A stretch of DNA of 64,000 nt from Stercorarius parasiticus. Its lineage: Eukaryota; Chordata; Aves; Charadriiformes; Stercorariidae. Under the pieces are notes generated by a model, which ran no database searches, was not told the origin of the DNA, and was given only the letters and a program-made list of their open reading frames with translations. The stretch covers positions 1 through 64,000 of the forward strand of contig VWZL01000312.1 in the NCBI GenBank assembly GCA_013396915.1. Reading direction: 5' to 3'. The position numbers were made by a program, and so were the translations under genes. Positions 52,169 to 64,000 of the stretch are shown here, piece after piece (within the stretch, counting starts at the first letter, position 1; every line of letters starts with the position of its first letter).

Positions 52169-55100
52169 TTTTCAGAGTTGGGGGGCAACTGGAAGTTAAC
52201 GGTAGATATTCAGCCAAGCAGGTCCCCAGCTCAAGCCGAAGCAGCAGGTAAGGTAAGCCCTGGCTCACTGAGCCCCATGCGTGTGGCACTTGACTAACTG
52301 GCAACGTTCTACACCTTTGCCGACGTGGCTGCTGTACCCCCAGCTGTGACTGAGGGCTGATATGGACTGGAACAGTTATGCAAAACCACGATGTGAATGA
52401 GCGTATCCTGGTATTTATTAGCTCGTTTGGGGCAAAAGGACCAGCAATGAGGTATCTTGGTGAAAGTGCAATTTTGTAACCCACAACCAATGCCTGGTGG
52501 CCTGACAGCCTGAGTTAACCCTTCAGGACAGACATCTCTCAGACGGCTGGAAAATGCAGGGCAACAGCTCAGAATACAGGCTAAGCTTCAAAGCCACATT
52601 TTAAATTGCTACCCTTTTTTTGCTCACTGATTATTTTGCATTATATCTGAGATCAGTCGGGAAGAAGAAAAAGACTTTGAGCAGGAGACTAAAGTAACAT
52701 ATGACAGAACTGTTCGATGTTTTAATGTCTGGGGGATTTAGTCCCTTATCTCTGATGCCAGCTGGGGAGAATAAAAGACTTTTCTTGGCATTAAATGAAA
52801 ATTAAAACATCACTTATAAGAAGTAATGGTCAAGCTGAAAGAGGTTCAGAGGTTCACCTTGAGGTTTGGCTTTGATTAAGTATCCAGAAATACCAATGCC
52901 TCTTTAAAATGATCTGAACCTCTCGGTAATCAACGGGGCAGGGAGAACACGCTGTTTCTGCAGCATTTTCTGTTGTTCCCTGGACATAGGAGGACAGTAA
53001 AATGGGTCCACTTTGCTTCCTTTTCTACTCAGAAATCATTCGGAGAGGCTCTTATTTTCATGGTCATGGAGCAGAAATGTAAAATACTAAAAACACTAAG
53101 TGAACTGAACTTTTCTAAATTTCTAGAAAGGCTCGGGTCCTGTGAGAGCAACAGTTTGGTTTACTGTTTATCTTCCTCAAATATTTCCCCATGCCTAAAT
53201 GCCAAGTGATCAGTTTTACTGTACACACCAGTTCGGTGCACTTCCCCACTGCCTCCCCTCCCCGCTCTGTCCGCGCCATGCAGAACCCATTGGTTTGTCC
53301 TCACATGGGTGTTGTCAGGACGGTTTAGAGCTCTAGGCCCAAATTCATCCCGTAGGTAACTTTGAGGGAAATGGAGAGAATGGCCTCAGAAAAAGACTTG
53401 ATCCCTGTTGTATCACCCAGGTTTGTACCCTGTTGAGTTCCGCTTTTATTACAGTCTGCGCAGTGGAGCTCCAATTTGAAATTGAAGCAACAAACAACAT
53501 TCAGCTTCCCAGGGTTTGCTCACACATTGTTCTGCACAAAATCCAGACAAATAGCCGGGAGGTAGGGGGGTCTGCAGCCCATGCTCACAGGCATTATCTA
53601 CAGGGTCTTCCCTTGTTCCTCAAGGCACAGTTTCATGGTTTACAGTCTGAGACATCCACGCCATTTATTGCAGACTACCTGTGCTATGGAGGGATGAATC
53701 TTGCCAGTGCAATCACAAAAAAAAAAAGAATAAAAAAGGATTAAAATGAGGGATTCTGACAGGTGGTCCCCAAACCACAAACCAGCGAAGATAAAGCCAA
53801 TTCCACAGTGAATGTATGAGCGGCACATGGTCTGCCAGCAAATTCAAAGCAGCGATAAGTGACTGATGGCATATAAGGTTTCTCTCAAGTGTCAGAGCAA
53901 TTGCAGAACTGCCAAGCAGATCGCAACTTGTGTCTGCAGAATGTAAGAAAGTGTCAAGAGAGACAATCACAAGAGACATCAAAGTAATTTCGAGAAAGAA
54001 ACAAGCAGTAACCAGAAAGCACTATGAAGACTCGTACCAAGAAACAGAAGAATGAGTCTTGCGATGGACATCTAAATCACTGCTTAATTTAATCCCCAAT
54101 ACAGTGCCTACGGGCTAAGCAGAGCACTGGGACTGACCTGTTCTAGGTCAGTCAGCACAGCACGTGCCTTAACTGGCTTCTGAAAACCCTTAGGCGACGT
54201 GGTGTTTTTGAAAGGATTGCCTCTTTGCTGGTTTGCATATTTTCTGTGTGTCTGTCTGCCTTTCCCTGGGACTGACTGAAATCTGGAACTTAGAGCTATT
54301 GGGTCCCAATCCTCCATTTACTACGTTGCCTTACTCCTATAGAAATGGGAAAAGGAAAGGGATTTAGAAAGGCGTCTCCCTTATCCCATCTTCTTTTCTT
54401 AATATAACTGTGAAGGATGTGTTCCTGCATGAAATTATCTACTAATTTTCTTGTCTTCATCTTCAGTGTTTCAAGTGTTCTTAGGAGAAGCACCGCCAGA
54501 CTTTCAACATATTGTTATGGTTATCACCTTGATAAATATAACCCTATTCTGTCTGCTTACCCCTCTCTGAGTCTTCCCTGCTGACTCCTTATTCTCTTTC
54601 CTATCAAGCATAAGTTTCATTTCTTTATTTTCAGCATTTTCACAGCCTTTTCCTCAACCAGTTTCCAAAATCTTCATGACTAGTCTTCACCTTTTCTACC
54701 ACTTCTCGATTGCTATGAAAATGTTCATTCCGATTCCCTGCTAGCCCACGGAAAGCCTCCAGCTTGTTAAAACTTCAGGTTTTTTGCACTTTCCGTTGTC
54801 CTGTTTGAGAGGTCTTTGTAACTAAATAGTCACAAAGCTGGCTCCTCCTCAAAGGCATGTTCTGTAGCTCAGGAGGAAGCTGACTTCACTGCTGATCCAT
54901 AGTCCCAGTGTTTCCTTGTACGTCTCCTCAGCCAGAAAGCCTCACATGAAAACTATTAGCAAATTAGGGAAGAAACTATTTCCGTATTATTTTATACAGC
55001 ACCTTGCACAGCTTCCTTGACTGACAGTTCGGTAATACACACAGGGAAATACAAATGAAATTCCACAGCCTAACAGCCACCCTGTCAGGACTTATTCCTG

Positions 55101-58100
55101 GCCATGCTCTGATGAACCCAAATGCCTGCAAAGACCTTGAGTTAAGCTTATGAAGGATGATTCAAGCTGTCACGATAGTTCTCAGTGACTTGACTTCAGT
55201 TCAGATATAAACGCCGAGCCTCTGATAGCAGTCTTTTGTACTTAGCTAGAAAATGCCTACTGCAGAACAATTCAACAGAAAATAATAAGAGCCCAAGGGG
55301 TCAGATACTCGTCCAATTCAGAGCTGGAGATTTTATGAGCAGGTTTTCCTGAGAGATTTCCAGCATTTCAGGCTTCTAATCCTCTGAACTCTGAAGCAGC
55401 TGCCACCTCAGAAAAAAAGAAAGAAAAACTTACAACTAACTAAATAAAAAGAAAAATCCAGACTTGTTTGAACTCCAAACACATTGTGATTTGAGCTGGC
55501 AATGAAAGTTTGGCTCCGCTCTTACTGTATTTGATTTTCAGGCTCCATCTGCAAGAGCAGCATTGTTCAGCACCGCCCGGGCCTGATCCTTCCCCAGCTC
55601 CGCCAGCTCCCGCTGACTCCCAGGAAAGCCAGGAGGACTCTCCCCTCTTGAAAATCAGGCCTATTGTATATGAACAATCAAGAGCATTCAGGCTGAACAG
55701 CCGTTCAAAAAGCACACCTCAGTAAATCACCATCTCAATAAGGTCTGCCATTCTCTTTTTTAGTAACCGCTTGTAATAGGTGGTTTGTCTTTTTAGGTGA
55801 GGAGGGCCATTGGTGTGTCCAGCTTCTTGCTGACATCAAGAGGGGGCTCGCTGGAGAGGGAAGAGCCCAGCAGGGAACACTCCAACACCTAATTTCCTCC
55901 CTCAAAAGACTTCTCTTGGGGTAGAAAAGTGCAGAAATGAGGCTGGCTCGTCAGGAAGGAGAAAACAGACATGTAGGTGGGAGAAGGAAAGAAGGAAAAT
56001 CACCAGGAGTGAAGGGGCTGTCAAAGTCTAATTCAAGGAAAATTGAAGACCTGTATTTTTACTGAAATCTGTTGGAAATTGCTGGTTCAGTCAAAAAATA
56101 ATGCCCCAAAAAAAGGACTAATGGTGTTAAATCCACTGATGTGAGCCACCTCTGTCCCATTCTCTTTGCTGAGGAGGCTGAACAGTACTGACTGGGTTTA
56201 ATATTTCTTGGTTTTGTTTTTAAAGAGGCGGCAACCTAGAAAATGAGAATGTAAAATATCGGCTCTGTTTAGATTTTTGTGACTAGGCAAGTCATTACAC
56301 ATGGACCAGGTAGGACTGCGAATATTAGATATAAACAACAACTATCGTACCTGTACATATAGATCAAAGATAGAGGTGTCTTCTTTTTCATGCTCCTCTC
56401 AAAACAAAATGCTAACATGTTTCTTGTCTTTTTTGGTTTTACTTTTTTTTGCCTGTGGAAGCTTTGTGAACATTTCTGAAATTGACACTCAGTTACATTT
56501 CAGCTCACTTTAAACAAGAAAAAAGCTAACCTGACTAAAAAGAAGACAAAAAAAAGAAGCAAATCGGAGAGCTCTCCAGTCCTAAGGAGAGCTGGCTACT
56601 GCAGCCAGCACCCTCCGCTCCTAAAGTCCCACAGTCCCGCTCTGCCATCGCTCCCATCTGTACTCGCGTTGATAAAGTGACGCCACGTGTCAGCAGGACA
56701 CTGCTCACCTGCGCACGCAGCACTAACGCCACCCAACAGGCTTCTGATAGGCAGTAATTGTTTCTATATAGAACATGCGGAGATTGTGTCCCTTTTTAAA
56801 CTAGTAAGAGTACAGGTCTGCTAGTTTTCTTCTGCAGAGGCAGGGTACGTTTTCACAGATACTAATGCTGTTGATTCTCTAGTCCATTTTCACCTAAAAC
56901 CTGGCTGAAGCATTTACAGGACAGATGGAGCCATGCAAGCCTACATTACAGAGTGCTATTTTCTCAGTAACATAAGGAGACCGTGGTACCACATCACAAA
57001 AGAAACCTGACACCAGGTTTAAATCTGTATCTTCAGAAAAGCTGATGCTGCAGCTTTCTCTTCTTCATTATATTATGTCAAGTAATTACTAGCTTCTCCT
57101 GTTCTGTCCTCATTACAACGGCAGAGCATGGATTTTGCTAAGTGCCCACAGCATTGCCCCTGGTTCAGGGATGACACCCCTTCACTAATCAACCTCCACT
57201 AATGACATGCAGAGAAAGACGCGTGCTTGCCCATCACCTTGGCACATGGGCCTCCTAGCTCTATCCTGAATTACTTTTCTTTCCCTGCATTCTTCACTTC
57301 CTTTAATTATAACATAATAAAGCAATAATGCCATAATTACTAATAAAGGGACTCTTGTTAAAGGACAAATCTTCAGTTAGCGAGCAGTGGCTGTAGGGAG
57401 CTCCCTGTCTGCATTATACAGAGCCCGAATGAGGAGACTTGCGAGCACCAGCCTACGTGCCCAGAGGAGCTCCCTGTAGCTGCGTTACACTAATGTACGG
57501 AGAGGATCAGGCCTCAACAGCTCTGCTCAGTGCTAAGAGACAGCATTGCTTTTCAGTTCCATGAGGCTCCTAGTTTGGGCTCAGAAATCCCGCAGGTAAA
57601 CTTGCCTAGTGAGTCTTCATCTGCAGCCAGTGGGCTCCTCCGCTCCATCGCAGCTGCCTTGAGCAGCCGGTCCCCGCCTCTTCCCCCTAAATCACAATCA
57701 TCAATCTTGCCTCAGTCTTGGCTCCGAAGGTGACTCTTCTGCCCTGTCAGCCCCAGTCTCCCTCTTCCCCTGAACTCCATGTCCACTGGGGGACTACATC
57801 TGCGTGGAGGGCACAGGGAGAGGCAGGCAGAACTACAGATGCCCCTGAACAGCTTTAAAGCAGCCATCTCAGGTAGCAGTTGCTTTCCAGCTTACGCTGA
57901 ACTCCGTGATGCTCCAGGTAGTTTTCTCTTTCTGCTGCCAGCAGCCCCCAGCTCTGCAGAGCAGTGCGCCCTGCCTGTTTTGACTCAGTCTTCCTTGCCA
58001 GGCTCCTCATTCACACCACGGTCCAGTCTCCCAGGTCTGGTTCCCTGCCCGCTCTCTCCCCCTGGCTCGTTCCTTGTTCCCTCGCTTAGACGGGTCTGAT

Positions 58101-61100
58101 TCTTTCTTCACCTTTGAGCCTCTCTCAATTCGACATTCACACTCAACCAGCTCCTTCCCTCTTGTATTAGTCTTTCAATGTGCATAAAGGCAGCGGGAGA
58201 TGAGGGAAAAGGAGGTTGCTGTATGGTCAGTGGTAAAGTGGAAACCTTCGTTCTCCCAGGCTCTCCAACCAGCACCGTACATCCGCACTCCAGCCTCACG
58301 TGTTGAAACACTCTGAGGAATGATGAGTTGCAGAGCGCCCCCCAGCCTTGCAGCTAACAGCTGGAGGCAGGTGGCATTGAAGATGCACATCAAGCACGGT
58401 GAAAATAAAGTATATGGAATGCCTGGCTATCTATCATAGGATATTTGCGTAATTTCTCATAGGTGACATTTACTCAAGAGCCACACTCACGAAATGCAAA
58501 GAAGTAAGTTACTGTAGGGCATTCTCACTGTGCCTCACAGATTTCCCTGGATTTTATTTAGGGCCCGTCTTGGCGGGTGCCAGCACCCAGCACAGCACTG
58601 ACTGACCTGATCCCAGAGGGAAGGAGCACACGCAGCATCAGGAGAGAAGGGACCAACACCTGGCAGGAACTGACCGAGGGACTGCAGGCTCCTCTTACCA
58701 GAGAGGGATTAGTTCTCCCCGTGTTTCTTGTTCTGTATTGAACAGTCACTTGGCATTCAGAAATGCCAAGAATATACCTCAAATCTGGTGGCAGAGTTCA
58801 ATCTTCAACATTATCGAAGACTGTAAAATACTGATACTAAACACTAGTACTGCAAGGAAGGCAAAGCAGCTGCAAATCAGGAAGTTTCCCATTTGTGCTT
58901 TCTGCTTAGAACAATAGGAATTTTTAATCATCTTGCTGCGCACAAAAAATTCACAAGGGAGAATGTACATTTCCCTAAATAAGAGAAACAACCCTCACAT
59001 GGACAAAAAGACTTCTCGCTAAGGGCTATTTCCATGGTAACTTGTAAATTCAAAGCTCAAGCTGTTTTGGCTGCAGGGATACTCAGAAAAGGTAACAGGA
59101 TTGTTTGTTGTTATTAATAATAGGAAACCACCATCACTGGCCTCTCATGCAAAACAGGGTGGATTGTTTTTGTTTAAAAATTCCCCAAAGCTGGCAAAGA
59201 ACAAGCATGAAAAATTTCACCCTGGCAGGTGAAAGACTAAGAAAGCTGAGAGTGACTGAACATAAAGAATTAGAATAGAAACTTGTTCATGATTTACCCT
59301 TGTAGTTCACAACCAGCATCCCAATATATCCCCACAGCCCTTTTTATCCTCTCAAAATTCAAAGTGGGTCACAAGTTATGTAAGCACATACAATTTTTAT
59401 ACACAATTACATTCATTTCCTTCTGCAGCAGTTAAATGAACATCACAGCACGCAACAGTCTACGACAAAATGAAGATGAGAGATTTTGAATCGGGAAACA
59501 AATGTCCCCTGGAACACACACAAACACACACGCAGACCCTGCGTTTAGTTTCCAAGAGTTTATCCCTGCTAAGTGAGGTACTGTAACCCTACGCAGGGAA
59601 AAATAATACATGACCATGTTGTTAAAGACAGTGTATATGCAGAGAGAGGAAATCGTGTAAGGGCAGCCATCATTCAAAGTGTTCATGCAATGAACAACTT
59701 TATGCATTTCTTAGCATTTGAATACCTGACTTAGCAGGTGTCTTTATACTCTTCTAATGTGTAAGAAGAGGGGAGGAAATAGCATCCCGTTATCTTTACT
59801 GAGGTACGTTTTATTATGATGAACTCTGCAAAGTGCTGAGCACATGCTTAAAACCTGTCTGAGGCTGCTTTTTCCCATAACAACAAATAATAAAAGTTAA
59901 TTGTATTTAGTCTGGCCTAATAGTGCTTAGGTTGAATGTGTGAATAAACTAGAATCTGCCTTAAGGCAAATACAGCTTTGGACTTCCAAGTATCGCATCA
60001 GTGCTTTGAGAATCCAATCCAAGACAGCACATCACCCACCTCTGGCTGTCTTTTAAAGGGGGCTGGGGCTGCTCGGTATTTTCTAGATGGTGCCCATGGA
60101 TTTATAGGATTAGGTCCTACGCAGTCAGCCAACCTTACACTTGCAGAGCTGAAATGCAGCAGGGCGAAATGCATCTCAATGCGCCGAGCGGGATTTGGAA
60201 AGGTGTCTAGTTCCAAGCAGAGATTTCACTTCACATTTCTGAATCCAAGGATCTCTTTAAGCATGTTTGCCAAAAAGCCAATTAAAAAATGATCCATGAA
60301 AGGTGACTGACTGGCAAAGGTGATGAGCATGGATGTCTTTGGCAGATTGGAATATGACTCAAGTGAACCTATGAAATAGTTAATAAAGCACAAATGCGCA
60401 AGCTGTTACCTAATATTAAAACAAAAAAATCATCAGAAGAGAGATAATTTTGTGCAAATGTTTCTATAAGTTTTCATCATGGGACAGTCGCCCTTTGCAA
60501 TCAATGGCAACGCTCCTAAAATACTGTGTGGGAACCAGCTTTTGTGTACACTCAAGAATATGTTTTGAAGTCTTCAAGCAAGCTGCAAATTGTGCTACAC
60601 ATCAGCAGGATACTGGTCCAAAAGATGTTGCCCTAACTCCCTGCTTTTCAAAGTGCTCAATTAGCAACAATTTTCTTCCTCGCTGCAGTTAAGCACAGGC
60701 TAATGTGGCTTCAGCCATGGATCCCGTTAATATAGCGAGTAGTGAGACTTGTAAGGGGACTAAGAAAGACCACAAATGGTCTGGTTTTATTTTTAGTTTG
60801 AAGATGAAGAGGTCACTACCACTATGTGCTGCTATGGGGCCTCTGTAACACTGTAGGATTTTCCCGTGTAGGTGAAACTTTTAAGATCTTAAAATAGGCA
60901 TTTGTCCCCTGAAACACGCTTTTTAATTCACAGATTGCACTGTCTGTAGGGAAAGCAGAGGTGCAAAGGACTCTTTAACTTTCAGCCGCCAGGTTTTCAA
61001 CCACAGAGACAGAAATTGGACCAACTTAGAGCTTTCAAAATTAATTTTTCCTACATTTTCAGATTAAAATCTTCCTTGTATTTATGTAATTTGTTATCCA

Positions 61101-61607
61101 TGTTAAAAAAGGTAAATATTACCCTGTTACCAGTTTGTACCCATTACACTTTAGAGCCCACTAGAAGCTGGTTATCCCTGTACTTTCCCCTGCTCTGGAA
61201 ATTTGATTTCTCACTCGTCATCATGTGTTGTCCCCAGTACAGTCCCCTGTCTCCCACCTCTGACACTTCAGCTACTGACATGTCCCTGACGGACTGAAGC
61301 TTTCCTACCAGGACAGCCCTGGGCTTTCTGCATCCCGCACTTCTTGGCCTTGCTAACGGTGCCATCCATCCGTGCCAGCCAAAATGCCTGACCGTGAGAT
61401 GTGCCATCTCCAGCAGGAAATCAGGGGCTGCTCCCTGCAGGAATGAAGCAGAGAAATGAGGAAGGTGGAGCTGGAGTAGCTGCAAATGGTTTTCAATTAG
61501 TGGGTCCTTCTTTGTTGGGTTGCTGTAAAGAGAGGGGATTAGAGGCAGGTCACAGGCCAAGAGATAAAACCTGATGAAACAGGAGCTCAGGCAGTGCCTT
61601 TGGTGGA
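52169..61607. other. Intergenic upstream of the Shisa gene, no gene recognised
   Basis: AT-rich noncoding DNA without recognised transposons or exons. Homeodomain-type TAATTA/ATTA motifs are dense around 57300-57365. Short frames (e.g. plus 57779-58099, minus 61144-61560) show no domain. The interval could hold enhancers for the developmental Shisa gene; this is inference only. Confidence 0.45.
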
Positions 61608-61666
61608 CAGCTGGTGGTTGGGGAGCACCGCAGCTGCCTGGGGTGGTGTGGGGCTTGCCTTTATAG
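61608..61666 (+). promoter_or_regulatory. Candidate core promoter of the Shisa gene
   Basis: Two CAGCTG E-boxes (61608-61613 and 61631-61636) precede a TATA-like TTTATAG at 61660-61666, about 70 nt upstream of the start codon. Initiation near 61690 would give a short 5' UTR. This is a motif-level prediction. Confidence 0.35.
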
Positions 61667-61733
61667 AAAGAAGAGGGACAAGAAGGGCAGCGTGGGCCAA
61701 GTGGCTAGAGGTGAGACCCCTGCGTGACCCACC

Positions 61734-63296
61734 ATGGCAAGAGGAATTCTCTGTGCCCTAGTGCTGCTGCTGGCCCTGCCGTGCAGCCCTGGGCAGGCAG
61801 GGGAGTACTGCCACGGCTGGGCTGGCAGCCTCCAGCGCTGGCACCGTGGCTTCCAGTGCCCCGAGCGCTACGACGGCCCAGAGGCCACTCTGTGCTGTGG
61901 GACCTGCAGCTTGCGCTACTGCTGCTCATCCAGAGAGGCCCGTCTGGACCAGGGCCGGTGCCCTGGTGACCACCAGCAGCCCAGCCCCAGGCCTCCAGTG
62001 CCAGGTAAGCTTTCCATGCCTCCAGCAGATGGGGAGGGGATGTATCAGATGTGCTTTCTTCTTTGCATCTCTTATAACAGCCTTCCCTTGGTGGCATCAG
62101 CCAGATCCTTCCTCTTTTCTCTGCCCTTCAGAGCTCCAAGCTGTAAGCATTGCAGCAGATGGTGTGGAGCCCTGGCACGGTGCTTATTTCAGTGGCTGCG
62201 TGGGCCAGAGCCACTCAATTCCCTTCGCTGGGAAGAGAGAATAACTTGGGGCTTCACTCAAAAGACTTTTCTGTCAGTCCTACTCTTAGAAAAGCCTCTA
62301 AGCTATTAACAAAGTCATGTGGCAACACCTCTGATGTTTATATCCCTGGTGGAACATGTATCTTGCCAACCTGTTCTGTTAATGCACGGGGATGCCTCCA
62401 ATAAATGTATTTAAGTTCTGGGTTGTAAAAATGCCTGTAGCCCTCAAACCCAGACCCAACAGCAGTTTAGGTACTAAGTGTAAAACTTAGTTGCAAGTCT
62501 GAATTTCTACTTAATCATGCACAATTGAACTGTAGCTGTGCCATTTGAGGTCTGGAACAGCTCTTGCATGGGTATTAATGGCAGATGCTATAGGACTGGC
62601 TGGTCCGACCCTCTGTACTTTATTTAGACTTTTTCAAATGACCCTGCCATAGCAATTGCTGGTTTCTAATCTTCTTGCTGCATCAAGAGAAGAGCTGAGA
62701 GTAGAACTACTCTGGCCTGCTCCCTGGTGCATGCATGTTAAGGAATGAAGAACAGAATATAACCTAGAATACCCGTGAATGAATGCTTGGCTAATGTCAC
62801 TCTTACATTTTCAGTGCCCGTGTACCTGCCGTTCCTTCTCGTTGGGTCTGTATTTGCGGCATTTGTTGTCGGGGGTGCCTGTGTTGGAATTTGCTGCTGC
62901 AAATGCTTAAAATCCCAGGATGAGGAGCAGCAAAGTGGACTTGCACCCGGCCAGACTTGGCTACTAGAACCTGATCTTCCTTCTCGCCTCTCCAGTTCCA
63001 GTTCTGCCACCAGAAGCTCGCTGAGTAGTGGTCCTCAGACCAGCAACACCTGCATGACTCTAGCTCCATCCCTTCCTATTATTGGGTTGGCTGAAGATGC
63101 TCAGTTCTTAAGTCCTCCACGCTCTGGACAACTCTTGCACCCTTCACGCACTAACCACAGAATACCAACTGACCACACCGCAATAATGGCTCCAGCATCT
63201 TTCCTTAAAAGAACAATTTATGGACACAGTGCTAACGCATCCCCTCTCGGGGTAACACAGGGCGACCAAATGATGTACTTGGGAGTCCATGTCTGA
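61734..63296 (+). CDS. Shisa family transmembrane protein, SHISA2/SHISA1-like
   Basis: Type I membrane protein of the Shisa family; SHISA2-type members act in the ER to hold back Wnt (Frizzled) and FGF receptor maturation. Exon 1 is 61734-62004 (donor CCAG|GTAAGC, phase 1) and exon 2 is 62815-63296 (acceptor TTTTCAG), giving 250 aa. Residues 1-22 are a signal peptide. Residues 24-76 are the Shisa cysteine domain with eight Cys (26, 42, 54, 55, 58, 63, 64, 76) and the hallmarks GEYCHGW, GFQCPERYD, LRYCCSS and EARLDQG. A membrane segment at about 94-116 follows VPVYLPFLLVGS, with a CCCKCL juxtamembrane cysteine cluster. The cytoplasmic tail is Ser-rich near 130-148. Its last residues, QMMYLGVHV, recall the KMYPAVTV end of SHISA2. 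The start has a perfect CCACCATGG context. The tail lacks the PPxY motif of SHISA2/3, so the gene is a distinct member, possibly the SHISA2 ohnologue. Function is inferred from family. Confidence 0.92.
62005..62814 (+). other. Intron of the Shisa gene
   Basis: An 810-nt phase-1 GT-AG intron falls between the Cys-rich ectodomain and the membrane segment, the position where SHISA2 and SHISA3 are also split (as I recall). No embedded element was seen. Confidence 0.9.
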
Positions 63297-63910
63297 GAAG
63301 ATGACGCATCAGCACGCAGCCTGAATGGGATGCTACCTCACTATTATAAAAAGTTCTTTGGGACTGAAAAGAGGACTTTCAAATGTTTGATGCTGTTTGG
63401 AAGTGCATCAGTTTTGGCTTTTTACAGCTCTGAAGATGACATTTTAGAACTACTTTTAGGTTCTTGTTCTTTTAACTTGTATTATTTTAATGCTATTGAA
63501 AAGGCAAGATTCTGAGGCCTTTTTACCTGTTCAAGGAATGACTGAAATGAGTTTCACCCCTCCCTGGTCCTTTCAAACTGCCATACCACGTTCCAGGGGA
63601 CATGTCAGAGGACTTGGTTTCAATTTCTGTAGCTGTGTCGCTTCTCAGCAACTTAGGAAGGGAGGTGCCTTAGAGGAGTTATTAATTGTGGACACTCGAC
63701 AGCCTGTAAAGCACAGGACGGCTGTACTTAATCTACCCAATTTACCAGTAAACTGATGCAGGATGGCACAACATGGCCTGTGACTCACCTGCCCCTCATG
63801 AAGTGTTATTAAGCGGTGCTGCTAAAGGAGCAACTTCTAGCCCTAATTTCAGTAAAATGTACGTTTAGTACAGATACAAGGGGAAGATAATAAAACAATG
63901 TATGTGTTGC
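63297..63910 (+). other. 3' UTR of the Shisa gene
   Basis: Sequence from the stop codon to just past the AATAAA at 63889-63894. It is noncoding, with short open frames only. The cleavage position is estimated. Confidence 0.65.
63889..63894 (+). terminator. Poly(A) signal AATAAA of the Shisa gene
   Basis: A canonical hexamer about 590 nt after the stop codon, followed within 30-50 nt by T/GT-rich sequence (GTATGTGTTGC and a GTGGTCTTTTTTC stretch). It is a good fit for a cleavage and polyadenylation site. Confidence 0.65.
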
Positions 63911-64000
63911 TTCCTCTCTTCCCGTGGCTTAGTGGTCTTTTTTCTTTCCTTACATAACTGGACACTTCAAAAGGGAACAAAATAAGACTCCAATCGGTTT

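Noticed and set aside
61144..61560. 138-codon minus-strand frame upstream of the Shisa gene
   Set aside because: No domain or splice signals were found, and it overlaps the likely Shisa promoter flank.
1..64000. CRISPR arrays, tRNA or rRNA genes
   Set aside because: No regularly spaced repeats, cloverleaf-like box A/box B pairs or rRNA sequence were noticed. The window is vertebrate nuclear DNA.

Overview
The window is vertebrate, and most likely avian, nuclear DNA. The evidence is split genes with GT-AG introns, three fragments of the CR1 LINE family with its typical 3' tail, a solo LTR of a type familiar from bird genomes, and CpG-rich promoter sequence. There are no prokaryotic signals such as operons, Shine-Dalgarno sites or dense ORFs. 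I cannot name the species.

Three protein-coding genes can be assembled exon by exon with the reading frame closing at every junction. From left to right: (1) ASB12 on the minus strand (2820-4706, two coding exons, 307 aa), an ankyrin-repeat/SOCS-box substrate adaptor for Cullin-5 ubiquitin ligases. (2) MTMR8 on the minus strand (18208-38403, fourteen coding exons, 630 aa), a myotubularin phosphoinositide 3-phosphatase with an intact catalytic motif. (3) A Shisa-family gene on the plus strand (61734-63296, two coding exons, 250 aa), closest by eye to SHISA2/SHISA1. ASB12 next to MTMR8 is the order seen on human Xq11, so this is the avian counterpart of that region.

The rest is noncoding as far as I can see. 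Positions 1-2800 are GC-rich flank with an unrecognised minus-strand open frame running off the left edge. Positions 4707-12822 have no recognised gene and one CR1 scrap. Positions 12823-18207 look like a possible very long MTMR8 3' UTR. Positions 18208-38403 are MTMR8 exons and introns, with an ERVL-type solo LTR in the last intron. Positions 38404-38760 are the MTMR8 CpG-rich promoter. Positions 38761-61600 form a gene-poor interval of about 23 kb with two CR1 fragments and a few coding-like patches I cannot name.

The genes do not form one pathway. The most informative observation is evolutionary. MTMR8 and MTMR6 are paralogues, and MTMR6 lies near SHISA2 on human 13q12. A Shisa gene beside MTMR8 therefore looks like the matching whole-genome-duplication partner (ohnologue) of SHISA2, which I do not know from the equivalent place on the human X.
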